The position numbers and the translations under genes are program-made. From NCBI GenBank assembly GCA_020746835.1, contig JAGPNK010000016.1, forward strand, positions 124,001 to 188,000: a stretch of DNA of 64,000 nt, given 5' to 3'. A model generated the notes under the pieces. That model worked only from the letters and a program-made list of their open reading frames with translations. It had not been told where the DNA came from and made no database searches. Positions 10,351 through 20,590 of this stretch are shown piece by piece (the first letter of the stretch is position 1; every line of letters begins with the position of its first letter). This stretch comes from Stachybotrys elegans. Its lineage: Eukaryota > Ascomycota > Sordariomycetes > Hypocreales > Stachybotryaceae.

Positions 10351-13300
10351 ATGTCGTCCTCCCAAGAACCGTCCACCAAGAAGCCGAGATTCTTCAAGGA
10401 TGAAGATGACTCTGATCCCATCAGCTTCAGCCCCGAGGCCCGCTTACCCATCCGCTTCCAAGACGACGTCAAGGATAGCGACGCACCAGCCCGACATGAT
10501 GAATCCTCGACAGCCCGATCGTCTCCGCCGACAGCACAGTCCTCTCTCCCCTTCGATCGCGAGACCTTTAAGAGCTTTGCCGGGGAGGTTAGCTCTGAGG
10601 TACTCGATATTCTGCAAGCCCACTGTGGCAAAGACCTGGAGCGTGCAGTCAACATGTATTTTGACGGAACCTACAAGAAGCTCAAGATGCCGACCTTGAA
10701 ACGATCGAGAGGATCATCCACTCCCAATACTCCCACTCCCAATGACACACCATCCAGAAGCCTGGACACTCCCCCCCGGTACCTTGGAGCCTTTGGTGTG
10801 GAGGGATGGGCTACGAGAAGCGCTGTCAACGTGCTCAAGCATGGTGATGTCGTTCGAATTGAGCGTCGGAAGCGCACGTTGAATCACAATCATAAAGGCA
10901 GGCCTGCCATAGGTTCAACCCCGAAGGGTGATACTATCGTCAGGTTTACCAACCAGAGCGGAACCGAGATTGGACAACTAGTTAAATCTGCGTCGAGCTG
11001 GGTGGCGACTTTGATAGACCAAGACGTCTGCAGATTCGAGGGGACATGTATCTACGCACCCGAGCGAATCCGGACGAACGAAACTATATATATACAACTC
11101 AAGTGCTTTCTGCTTCAGTCGGCGTTTGAAACGCGCCGCCCCGTCGCTGACGATAGGCCCACCAAACCATTCTACCAACATGCTACGTTAGATGCGAATG
11201 ATCTTGGGTTGCGCCAGGCTGCGCTGACCAAGCTGTTTCACGAGATCAAGCTCCAACCTACCAGAATGAACGCTGCCGCCAAGGAAGGACGACAAGGCCT
11301 GTTGAAAGCAGTCGAGAAGGACGAGAAGGAGGCTGCGAAAAAGTCCACCACTGGCCAAGATGGTCAGTCTTCAGATCAGGAGGAGGAGAAGGAGCTTGAA
11401 CAAGATCAGCTCGACTCGCTATACAAGAAAGCGCAGTCATTCGACTTTAGCACACCCGAAGCGGAGCCTGCCGATACCTTTGCTTTGACCCTGCGACCAT
11501 ACCAGAAGCAAGCGCTGCACTGGATGATGGCCAAGGAAAAGGACGAGAGGGGTAACAGGGAGCCTTCGATGCATCCGCTGTGGGAAGAGTACGACTGGCC
11601 GACAAAGGACCTGGACGACAAGGACCTCCCTTTGGTGGAAGGCCAGGCCAAATTTTACCTGAATCCGTACTCGGGGGATTTGTCTCTGGATTTCCCGCTT
11701 CAGGATCAGCACTGCTTGGGAGGTATCTTGGCTGACGAGATGGGTCTGGGCAAGACGATCCAGATGCTGAGCCTGGTCCATTCGCACCGCTCCGAGGCTG
11801 CCCTCGCACGTCGGTCGGGAATTACAAGCGTCAATCAGTTGGGCAGGCAAGCCACGGGTTCTCCAAAAATGAGGGATGCGCCGTACACGACGTTGGTGGT
11901 TGCGCCAATGTCCCTCATTTCCCAGTGGCAGAGCGAAGCGGAAAAGGCGTCCAAGGAGGGTACTCTGAAGATCGAACTCTACTATGGGAGTGAGAGGTCC
12001 CGCAATCTGCAAGGCCTGTGCTGCAGTGGTAACGCCCCGGACGTTGTCATTACCAGCTATGGTGTCGTCTCGTCCGAGTTCGGCTCTGCCCAGGAGAAGC
12101 CGTCGTCTGGCTACAATGGCATTTTTGGGCTCAAGTTCTTCCGCGTCATCATCGACGAAGCGCATTACATCAAGAACAGGAGCTCCAAGATAGCTAGGGC
12201 ATGCTACGACATTAACGCTGTGAATCGGTGGGTGCTGACTGGCACGCCGATTGTCAATAGGTTGGAGGATCTGTTTAGCCTCGTCTGCTTCTTGAAAGTC
12301 GAGCCCTGGAACAACTTTTCTTTCTGGAGGACCTTTATCACGATTCCGTTCGAGTCTGGCGAGTTTGTCAGGGCTCTGGATGTGGTTCAGACGGTCCTGG
12401 AGCCGCTCGTCATGCGACGAACCAAGGACATGAAGACGCCCGATGGCCTTCCGCTGGTACCCCTCCCGCCGAAGCAGGTTGACATTGTCGAGGTGGAGCT
12501 GTCCGAGGCGGAGCGGTCGGTATACGACTACATATACGCCCGGGCAAGGCGGACATTTGCCCAGAATGTCGACGCCGGAACCGTCATGAAGGCATACACG
12601 ACCATCTTTGCCCAGATTCTCAGGCTTCGCCAGACCTGCTGTCACCCTACCCTGGTTCGCAAGCGAGAACTCGTCGCGGACGAGGAGGAGGCGGACGCTG
12701 CCGCTGACGCCGCGGCTGGGTTGGCCGACGATATGGATTTGGGTTCCTTGATTGAACAATTCACGGCAACCACAGAAGCGGCGGAGAAGGAGAACCAGGC
12801 CTTTGGGGCGCATGCCCTGGAACAGATTCGCGACGAGGCGGAGCACGAGTGTCCACTGTGTTTCGAGGAGCCGATGAATGACCAGATCGTGACGGGGTGC
12901 TGGCACTCGGCCTGCAAAAAGTGCCTGCTGGACTATATGAAACATCAGACGGACCGCGCGACGGTCCCAAAGTGCTTCAACTGCAGGGCGCCATTAAACC
13001 AGCGCGACCTTTTCGAAGTTGTGCGGCACGACGATGAGCCAGGTACCCCTCAAGGCGAACGTCCCCGGATCAGCCTCCAACGCCTCGGAGTCAATTCCTC
13101 GTCGGCCAAGATTGTAGCGCTCATCTCCCAGCTCCGGTCGCTAAGACGCGAGCACCCTTATATGAAGTCGGTCGTCTTCTCCCAATTCACGTCGTTTCTC
13201 TCGCTCATCGAGCCGGCGCTCGCGCGTGCCAACATCAAATTCCTCCGCCTCGACGGCACAATGGCGCAGAAGGCTCGAGCGTCGGTGCTGGCAAACTTTA

Positions 13301-13664
13301 CCGACAGCAAGGGCTTCACCGTGCTGCTGATCAGTCTGCGAGCGGGAGGCGTGGGATTGAACCTGACGAGCGCTGGGCGGGTATTCATGATGGACCCGTG
13401 GTGGAGCTTCGCGGTCGAGGCTCAGGCCATTGATCGAATACACCGGATGGGACAGCTAGCGGAGGTGCAGGTGAAGCGTTTCATTGCAAAGGGGACCGTG
13501 GAGGAGAGGATGTTGAAGATCCAGGACCGCAAGAAGTTTCTGTAAGTGCGTCGACAAGTTTGACTGCAGCGACTAACGATGGCAGTGCGAGTTCTCTGGG
13601 TATGATGAACGACGAGGAAAAGAAGCACCAACGCATTGAGGATATAAAGGAGCTGCTGGGGTAA
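10351..13664 (+). CDS. rad5: RAD5-type SNF2 helicase with HIRAN and RING domains
   Basis: RAD5 is the nuclear ubiquitin ligase and DNA translocase of the error-free branch of DNA damage tolerance: it poly-ubiquitinates PCNA and remodels stalled forks. Exons are 10351-13541 and 13586-13664, for 1089 residues, a normal length. The HIRAN domain begins near residue 140 (RYLGAFGVEGWATRS). The SNF2 ATPase has Walker A ADEMGLGKTIQ near residue 463 and the DEAH box IIDEAHY near 601. The C3HC4 RING runs from about residue 833 (CPLCFEE) through GCWHSACKKC to CFNCRAPL, inserted between the two helicase lobes as expected. The C-terminal lobe shows FSQFTSFL and DRIHRMGQ. The short last exon restores the conserved tail MMNDEEKKHQRIEDIKELLG. 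I chose the ATG at 10351 because the frame has no earlier ATG. Confidence 0.96.
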
Positions 13665-13767
13665 CATGGTTTGTATTGGCATGCATGGCGTTCGGGATCT
13701 CTGGCAACGTGGCATGCAGGCTGCAGCTGCATTAGCGGGATATTGATGGTAGCGAGGTATGGCATGA

Positions 13768-13822
13768 AGGGATAAAGTTGGCATGGAGCATAAAGGTTGG
13801 CATGGAGGCATAAAGGTTGGCA
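13768..13822. repeat. short tandem repeat, about 18 bp unit, three copies
   Basis: The unit GGCATAAAGGTTGGCATG with small variants is repeated three times, 100 bp downstream of RAD5. The surrounding 13665-14014 space between RAD5 and the next, convergent gene holds nothing else I can recognise. Confidence 0.7.
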
Positions 13823-14014
13823 TGATTTAGGTGCATCTACGGAGTAGTGATGGTAGAATTAACAATGCAATCTCGAATACAGCTGCGAAATACCCATCAA
13901 CGCCAATGATTAACCCATGATTGTGCTCGTCACATCAACGCCGTATATTACAACATGGCAAGCACGAGCGAATCCATCACGTCCAATCGTCACAGCAAGC
14001 CCATCTTGTACACG

Positions 14015-14311
14015 TTATTCGGCTGGAGGGGGAGGCGGAGGCGGAGGCGGCGGCGCGTCGTCGGAGCTCTTGGAGCTCTTGCTACTGGAAGACTTGTGGC
14101 GATGGCGACGCCTCTTGCGACGCAGCTTGATGGAGCCACGGTAGGTGTAGAGGAAGACGAGCAGAGCGACGAGGAAGAGGCCCAGAATGACGCCGACGGC
14201 GATTCCGATGCGCGAGTCGGTAGTGTAGGACTGCCTCTTGTCGAGGACGTGGAGACGCCCTGGCACCAGAGGCAGGGCCGGGCGTCGGGGGAGAGGCGTC
14301 GGGATATACAT
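14015..14311 (-). CDS. small single-pass membrane protein
   Basis: The frame from the ATG at 14311 encodes 98 residues. A Lys-Arg pair (LDKRQSY, residues 23-29) precedes one hydrophobic segment at about residues 35-58 (IGIAVGVILGLFLVALLVFL). It is followed by a very basic stretch (LRRKRRRHRHK), a Ser/Lys run and a C-terminal run of ten prolines. The layout N-out, basic tail inside fits a type I or III membrane protein with an unstructured cytoplasmic tail. I recall short fungal proteins of this general design but know no function. The frame is open upstream of the ATG, so a first exon further up cannot be excluded; the start is the weak point. The gene converges with RAD5. Confidence 0.6.
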   Translation of the reverse strand: MYIPTPLPRRPALPLVPGRLHVLDKRQSYTTDSRIGIAVGVILGLFLVALLVFLYTYRGSIKLRRKRRRHRHKSSSSKSSKSSDDAPPPPPPPPPPAE

Positions 14312-14540
14312 GCACCTCTGGCGGTGTATCAAGTTGTCGGGATGTCGTTGGCGGGGAGGGGGTGGACAGCGAAGCAGATGTATGACGGATCAATCAGGAT
14401 GGAGAAGGCGACGCGGTACTAAGCAAGGGAAACCCAGAAGGGAAAACGGCGGCAGGGTGGACGACCCTGGATGCATAAGCCTTGTGGTGGGTGGTTATAG
14501 GTCTTGATAGGAGGTAGCCAGGTGAGTGTCGGTGAGAGAT

Positions 14541-14583
14541 GATGAGATGAGGGATGAGGGATGAGGGATGAGAGATGAGGAGA
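14541..14583. repeat. GATGAGG-type microsatellite
   Basis: The unit GATGAGG or GATGAGA is repeated about six times. It lies some 230 bp upstream of the small membrane protein gene on the opposite strand. Confidence 0.75.
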
Positions 14584-16340
14584 GTCGATGCTGAGTTGAT
14601 GGCTGCGAGCTGGAAGAAATAAGCGCAACGTGAGTCTGGGGGATAACGGAATGGACGATGGCTGGGAGGTGGTGTGAGTGCACGAACAAGAGGGGGCCGA
14701 ATGGAGGCATGCATGCAGACGAACGTATCACGACGTGCAGCGATGGAGGTTGTGGGGGACGCATCCCAACCAGTTCCAATCGATAGATGAGGCGAGGTGC
14801 GGAGTTCACATGTCGATTGTGATGGATATCTTCCGCCTATGGGTTGCAGTCGCTCCTTTGGAGGGATGAACTGTGGCTTGACACGTTGCCGCAGTGTAAG
14901 TGGACGCACTTGAAGGCATAGATAGCAAGAACCGTGGCATCACGTCTATGCGATGATACGTAGGTATGCTGAAGCCGCGCTGGCAGAAACGAATGGCCAT
15001 TGAGGACGCACGAGGTGCGCACGAGGCCTCGGCGCAAGCAGGACGAAGATAACCAACAACGGCTCAATTGGACGGCAGAGGACAAGTCAGCCAGCTCGGT
15101 CCGTACCGAAGGGCAGGCGGGCGTCGGTTAGGTGCAAATTGGGCTGACAGCGCTGAGGGGTTCATGCATCTGGCTGTGAGGGGCGCAGGGCAGCGCGGGA
15201 GGCTGATTGGCCGGGAAAGTGAGGCTTTCGGGGGCATTGGAGGTGGTGCATTGCGAGGTGCGGCAAATCGCCAGATGGCTTGTGCTATCGCGGCGTGGTA
15301 TGGACTGCACTTTGTTGCCTTCAAGTTCTGAAATTGAGGGTATTCCGATGTCTGCTAAATCCAAGGCCTACCCTGTACCCTGACGGCCGCTTAGTCATAA
15401 ACGAAAATGGAAGGCCAAGGCAGAAAGGAGGGGATGATGGTGGGCTTCTGCTTTGGGCGAGCCGCATCACCAGGCGCTGCTGATCTCAATTACGCGCCAT
15501 TTCCGGGCGGCCGGGGTTCTTTTTCCCCTCTCTAAATAGCAGCAGCCGCAGCGACCCGCGTAGCTGCGAAAGCCGCGGGCGGGCAGGCAGGCGCGCAGGC
15601 AGTGTTTGTGCGGGCTGACCGGCAGGTGATTTGCTATGCGAGGGAGATTTAACTGCGGCGTAGGATGAGGTTCCGTTGTCTTGGCCTTGAGCATGGACGC
15701 GCAAGCACATGTCCGTCCACCTGCTTACCCCATGCGCCTCAGTTGAAAAAATGAAAAATAATAAAATAAAATAAAGAAGGATAATAATAGAAAAACAAAA
15801 TAAAACAAATGACAAAAAATAGTTTGAAAAATAAGAAAAATAAAAACAGATACTGTGCTCGGCCCGTTCATCTCGTGTCGCCTGTCATGCATCGGATGGT
15901 AAGGATGGCCTTGAATCCCCCCCCTCCGAGATCGACATCTAGGAAGGGACAAAACCCATTACCCACTCTAGCCGCCCCTCCTCCATTCATCCCCCCCTCC
16001 CGCCATTGGACAATGCCATTGATCCCGTAGGCTCATCACACTCAATCACAAGCCACGGCTCTGCTCTTGCCTCTCCCTAGACGTTTCATGTCCGTCCGTG
16101 TTCCTGGGGCTGCTCCGCCCCAGAAATGGAACGAGAGCCATGCCCCCCTTTTTCTGTTTCGAAGCGAGCGAACCTGAACCTCCTCCCCCTGACTGCTTGG
16201 CAGAGGCCCCCCTGTATGTTTTGTCCTGTACCGCAGGCCGGCCAAGACCCCCCCCCCTGGCCCTCTTGGTCCGGTCTATTTTGTCCGCGCGCGCGCTCAA
16301 GCTGCGTCTGTGTCAATAAAGAACTGCCAGAAACCGAATG
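14584..16340. other. gene-free stretch with an A/T-rich island
   Basis: No gene is supported here. The segment 15746-15846 is a run of almost pure A and AT (repeats of AAATAAAATAA type) in otherwise GC-rich DNA. Open frames on either strand are low-complexity and lack domain signals. Several C- or G-homopolymer runs follow at 15920-16260. Confidence 0.5.
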
Positions 16341-16789
16341 GCGTCGTAAGCACACCAAAACTCTTGGCTCGCGGTTCTGCGTTTTGCACCTTACTGCGCC
16401 GCCTTTGCTTTTTCGCTTTCCTCTTTTCTTTTTGCTTGGCCGGCGAGAGAACATCTCTCTCTTTTTACCATTCTGCCTGACATTTTCTCTTTCTTCCTCC
16501 TCTTTTCATTTGCCTCCATTTACCCTTCTCCTCAGCACCCCCAGGCTTCATCGGGGCAGGACAAGCTGACGACCAACATCGTTGGTTCTTCTTTCATTCT
16601 CACAGCCATTCGTTGCTATTTCTGGGACTGCCGTTGGTGCCGTCTCACTTTGCCTCTCTCAAGGGTTTGGATAACCCGCCTCTGCTTCTGCTCATTGTAT
16701 AATTCTCGCCCTCTCCCGGCACTTGACTGTCTCATCGCCATCCATCCCGGGTCTCACCTCCACGCCTCCAGCCCTCTTCCTCAGCCGCC
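16341..16789 (+). promoter_or_regulatory. pyrimidine-rich promoter and 5' leader of the yapsin gene
   Basis: The strand is dominated by CT tracts (for example CTTTTTGCTTGG, TCTCTCTCTTTTT, CTTCCTCCTCTTTTC) up to the ATG. Long CT tracts just before the start are characteristic of strongly expressed filamentous fungal genes. No TATA box is obvious. Confidence 0.55.
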
Positions 16790-18625
16790 ATGGGTCTTTC
16801 TCAGCTTTTCCTTCTGTCTCTTGTCGCCTCGTCGCAGGCCTTGGTCCCGGCCAGGTCTCTGCCGGTAGTGGATGATAATGTCGAGATCATGGGCGCCCTG
16901 CCCGTCGCCAAGGCCAAGCGCAGCCTTCCCGTCGTTGATGATAACGTTGAGATGATGGGCTCTTTGCCCGCCATTGCCAAGTCCAAGCGAACTCTCCCTA
17001 TCGTGGATGACAACATTGAGTGGATGGGCTCACTTCCCGTCGCCAACAAGCGCAAGCTTCCTGAATCCGGCCCCTCTGGCCTTTTGAGCCTCCCCGTCAT
17101 CCACGTCGAGAGGCCCATCATGGACAGGCGCAGCCTCCCCGAGCTGGACAAGCGCGTCGTCGAGCTGCAGCTCGAGAATCGTTCAGATGTGGCCTACTAC
17201 GCACCCCTCAACATCGGCACCCCGGCCCAGGAAGTCTATGTCCAGATTGACACCGGCTCCTACGAGCTGTGGGTGAACCCCGACTGCTCCGTCCTCACCC
17301 GCGAGTCCGACATCATCTTCTGCGGCGGCGTCGGCCGCTACAATCCCGCCTCGTCCTCCACCGCCAACGAAACGGGCGACAGCAGCTCCCTCAGGTACGG
17401 TATCGGCAGCGCCAACTTTGACTACTACACCGACAGCATCTCCATCTCTGGCGGCGACGGCACCGTCCAGGGCGTCAAGTTTGGCGTCGCCTCCTCCTCC
17501 ACCGACCAGGCCGCCGGCATCCTCGGCCTCGGCTTCGGAGAGCGCAACGTCGGCTACAACACGCTCATCGACGAGCTGGCCGACCAGGAAGTCATCGCGA
17601 CAAAGGCCTTTAGCGTTGGTCTCGGCAGCAAGGCTGAGGGCGGCGGTGTCATTGTCTTTGGCGGCGTCGACACGGCCAAGTTTGAGGGGGGCCTGGCTCG
17701 TCTCCCCATCATCCCTGCTGACCAGTCACCCGACAACCAGGCTCGCTACTGGGTGCAGCTCGAGTCTATTGCCCTCAACCAAGTGAGCGGAAGAAATGTG
17801 GACATTCCAGGCTCGCGAATCCCCGTCTTCCTCGACACTGGCGCCACGCTCTCGCTGCTCCCCCCTCCCATCGCCGACAGCATCGCCGCCGGTTTCGGCG
17901 CCAACGGCCTCGACAGCAGCGGCTTCTACACCGTCGACTGCCGCCATATTGATCAAGATGGAACTGTCGACTTTGAGTTTGACGGCATGACGGTCCGTGT
18001 GTCCAGCAGGGACTTTATCCGCCAAATCTCGGTCCGCCCGCCCAGGTGCTACCTCGGTGTTGTGCCTCGTACCGACTTTACCCTGCTGGGTGCCAGTTTC
18101 CTCCGCTCTGCATATGGTATGTCCCATTCTCCATAACGCTATTTATCTCTAACAAGAATAGTCGTGTTTGACCAGGAGGACAACGCTGCCTGGATTGCGC
18201 AGTACAACAACTGCGGCACCAACCCCGAGCCCATCAACCGCTCCTCTGACATTGGACGCTTCAGGGGCAGCTGCGGCTCATCCAATGATGACGACGAAGT
18301 TAGCGATGATGATGAAACTGCATCACCCTCGACCACAGGCACCCCCGCAACCTCAACCAGCGGATCCCCCCCTCGCACTTCTCAAACTTCCAGCCCAACC
18401 GGCGGCGCCTCTGACGAGACTGACTCCGACGGCTCCTCAGACGAGACTGGCTCCGGCGGCTCCGGCGGCTCCTCGGGCAACGATGAGTCTAGCGACCGCC
18501 CCGATCCCACGGGTCCTACCGACAATGCTCCTGCCACCGAGACGCCGCCTCCTGAGGGTGCGGCCGGCCGTCTGTCTGCTGGCTTCGCAGGCATGGTTGC
18601 CCTGCTGGCGTTGCAGCTCCTGTAG
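16790..18625 (+). CDS. yapsin-like GPI-anchored aspartic protease with a repeat propeptide
   Basis: This pepsin-family aspartic endopeptidase is probably tethered to the plasma membrane or wall, where yapsins process wall and secreted proteins. Exons are 16790-18116 and 18162-18625, for 596 residues. Residues 1-18 form a signal peptide. Residues 23-122 are unusual: three near-identical units starting (S/T)LP(V/I)VDDN, each closed by Lys-Arg (residues 44, 67, 88), then a diverged unit closed by RR (114) and a short SLPELDKR (to 122). The mature enzyme starts near V123. Catalytic Asp154 is in QIDTGSYELW and Asp349 in FLDTGATL. The C-terminal region is Ser/Thr/Gly/Asp-rich and ends in a hydrophobic tail (AGFAGMVALLALQLL), the GPI signal design. 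Ordinary yapsins have one prosegment with one dibasic site, so the multi-unit array is the odd feature. Identity as an aspartic protease is certain; release of the units as peptides is inference. Confidence 0.94.
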
Positions 18626-18986
18626 GAATTGATGTAATATTTTGGGTATAAACGGCTTCGATATATACATGCATACATAGACATGACTGGGTCAGTAATT
18701 TTGGTATTATTAGATAAATGCATATGGGCTTTTGGATCAGCCGTCTGTTCATGATTCTTAAACGAGCCAGCACAGCTACATATGACAGCAAGGTTTCAAC
18801 TGTGCATGTACGACGCTGCTTTCCCAGGACCCTAGTCGTTCTGTCTGGGCGAATGATCGACTTGATGCTCACTGCTTGTTTAAGAGTGGCCAAGCAGTGG
18901 AGTCTACAACACCTACACGTACTTCACATATCATTCACATAGCTGTTCATGGAAATGCAGAAGCAATCCTGCACTTTATAGAAGTA

Positions 18987-19055
18987 GGCACCACCCCTGC
19001 TGTGTATTTGCTCTTTGCTGTTTGCAACTCAGACTGTACACTTCTCATAATCATA
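18987..19055 (+). repeat. dispersed repeat pair, copy 1
   Basis: The segment beginning GGCACCACCCCTGCTGTG is similar over about 70 bp to 63537-63608 in the same orientation. Both continue through TGCTCT, CTG and a (C/A)TCATA ending. It ends at the stop codon of the acetyltransferase gene, so it lies in that gene's 3' flank. The remainder of 18626-19057 holds the yapsin 3' flank. Confidence 0.6.
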
Positions 19056-19057
19056 CT

Positions 19058-19794
19058 TTATAGATGACTCTGTATCTGTCGAGACTTGGGCAGACGGACC
19101 ATGGCAACCATTTCATACTTGCCATATGTCTCTGGCCTTTCAGGCATATACAGTGTCTTGACCTCCTGGAAGCCGTATGCTTTGTACAGTGGCAACCCGG
19201 CTCTTGTTGCGTCGATGTACGCCTCCAAATTCGTCTCGTCCGCCTGGCTGCACATCCAAGACAGCATGGCCGAGGTGATCCCTTTTGACTGGAGCTCCGG
19301 GATAACGGCTGCAAATTCGCCCACTGTGTTTGCAATTAGTAGCAACATCGGCGGGCAGACATGGTATCAGCGTACTACTCACTCCAGTGCATACGGCAAT
19401 CAAGTACGTCTGCGCGACACCTTGCCATGCCACCCCAAAATGCGTTCGTGATCTCAGGATCCCAACTTGCCGGCACGCTGGGCGGGAAGGGGATGTCTTG
19501 GTTGCCATCAGGCTGAGGAAGGTGAGTGCGGCCAAAGCCGACAACGCGTTTTTCGTGGACATCCTCGGCCACAACCGTTTTGATAACGGAGGGCCCCGCG
19601 CGGATGCCCAGCGTGAAGAGCTCGTCGAACCAGGCGCGCGTGGCGGCGTCGTCGGGCGTGACCGTGACGAAGAACTTGTGCGAGTGGTAGAAAGACGCAT
19701 ACCACAGCCGCGTGAGCTCCTTGACGTCGTCGAGAGTGGCGTCACGGATGTGAATGCCGGGCGGTGGCTCCATTGCCAGCTCGATCCCAATCAT
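19058..19794 (-). CDS. GNAT-family N-acetyltransferase
   Basis: The protein transfers an acetyl group from acetyl-CoA to an amine; the acceptor is unknown. Exons are 19794-19383 and 19323-19058, giving 225 residues; the 59-nt intron starts GTGAGT and keeps phase. The N-terminal part has IRDATLDDVKELTRLWYASF, the usual first strand and helix of GNAT proteins. The C-terminal exon has the acetyl-CoA loop region SKGITSAMLSWMCSQADE and the final pair EAYIDATRAG and PLYKAYGF, a common ending in fungal GNAT proteins. In the loop the usual QRRGxGxxL pattern is changed to ELQSKGITSAML, so the first Arg and Gly of the pyrophosphate loop are replaced. I chose the ATG at 19794 because the frame above it has no ATG. 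Confidence 0.85.
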
Positions 19795-20590
19795 GGTGTC
19801 GGTTCTTTGTTTGCCGTCTGAGCAAGTAGTGGAAAGTGGCGATGGCCCTTGGCAGATGGAGAGGAGGAGTTGTTTATACGCTCTGCCTCTGCAGCCTTGT
19901 TGTACATTGCATCCAAACTGATAGACAGCAAGGTTGTTGCTGACTGATGTTGCAGACACGAGACCGGAAACTGCTCTTCATGGAGTAGCATTATGAGTTA
20001 GCTGCATGTTCCTTTGCCGGCGTATAACCCAAATGCAGCTTCGCGTCGTCAAGGGTAGGTGATGTGGGAATTATGTGTCCAATAGGATGGATACTACTCC
20101 GTTGCGATTTGAGGAGAGCTGCTCGGGGGTCTGAATTACGAGCCAAACCACCCATATTGGTCACAGAAGACAGGGGCCCTTGACCAGGAAGAAACATGCG
20201 TTACTATAGGCGTTCCTATATTAGAAAGTACTAGATGCTCGGCTAAATAGAGATCGTTTTCGGATTAGTTGGTATACCTTTAACCTTGGGCTGAGAAGCA
20301 TAGAACACAACAATTAGGGCAGCCGGCAATTGGTAATAGAAGAGTAGAGGGAGTCTACTGTTCCCGCCTAGGAAGATCCACTTTGAGGCTGAAGAAGCAC
20401 TTCAGCGTAAGCCGGCTGGTCTTGAGTGTTGTAATGGCCAATGCTACCCTGCCACGTCTGCTGCGTGGACGGAGCCTCGTCCCTGGAGGGGTAGATAATC
20501 TGAGCTTCCCTTCCCCTCATTTCTGCTGTCCTCACCAAGAATCCAGCCGACATTCGCCTGCATAAAACACCAGAGAATTTGCAAGACGCC
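19795..20590. other. divergent intergenic region
   Basis: About 800 bp between the acetyltransferase start and the NACHT-WD40 start. It must contain both promoters. I see no repeat or additional gene. Confidence 0.5.

Noticed and set aside
11437..12945. A 502-codon open frame on the minus strand
   Set aside because: It lies wholly inside the RAD5 coding region, antisense, and its composition is that of a mirrored codon pattern. No domain is present.
15486..15952. Open frames around the A/T-rich run
   Set aside because: They are Phe/Leu/Ile-rich products of the low-complexity tract and have no start context or domain.
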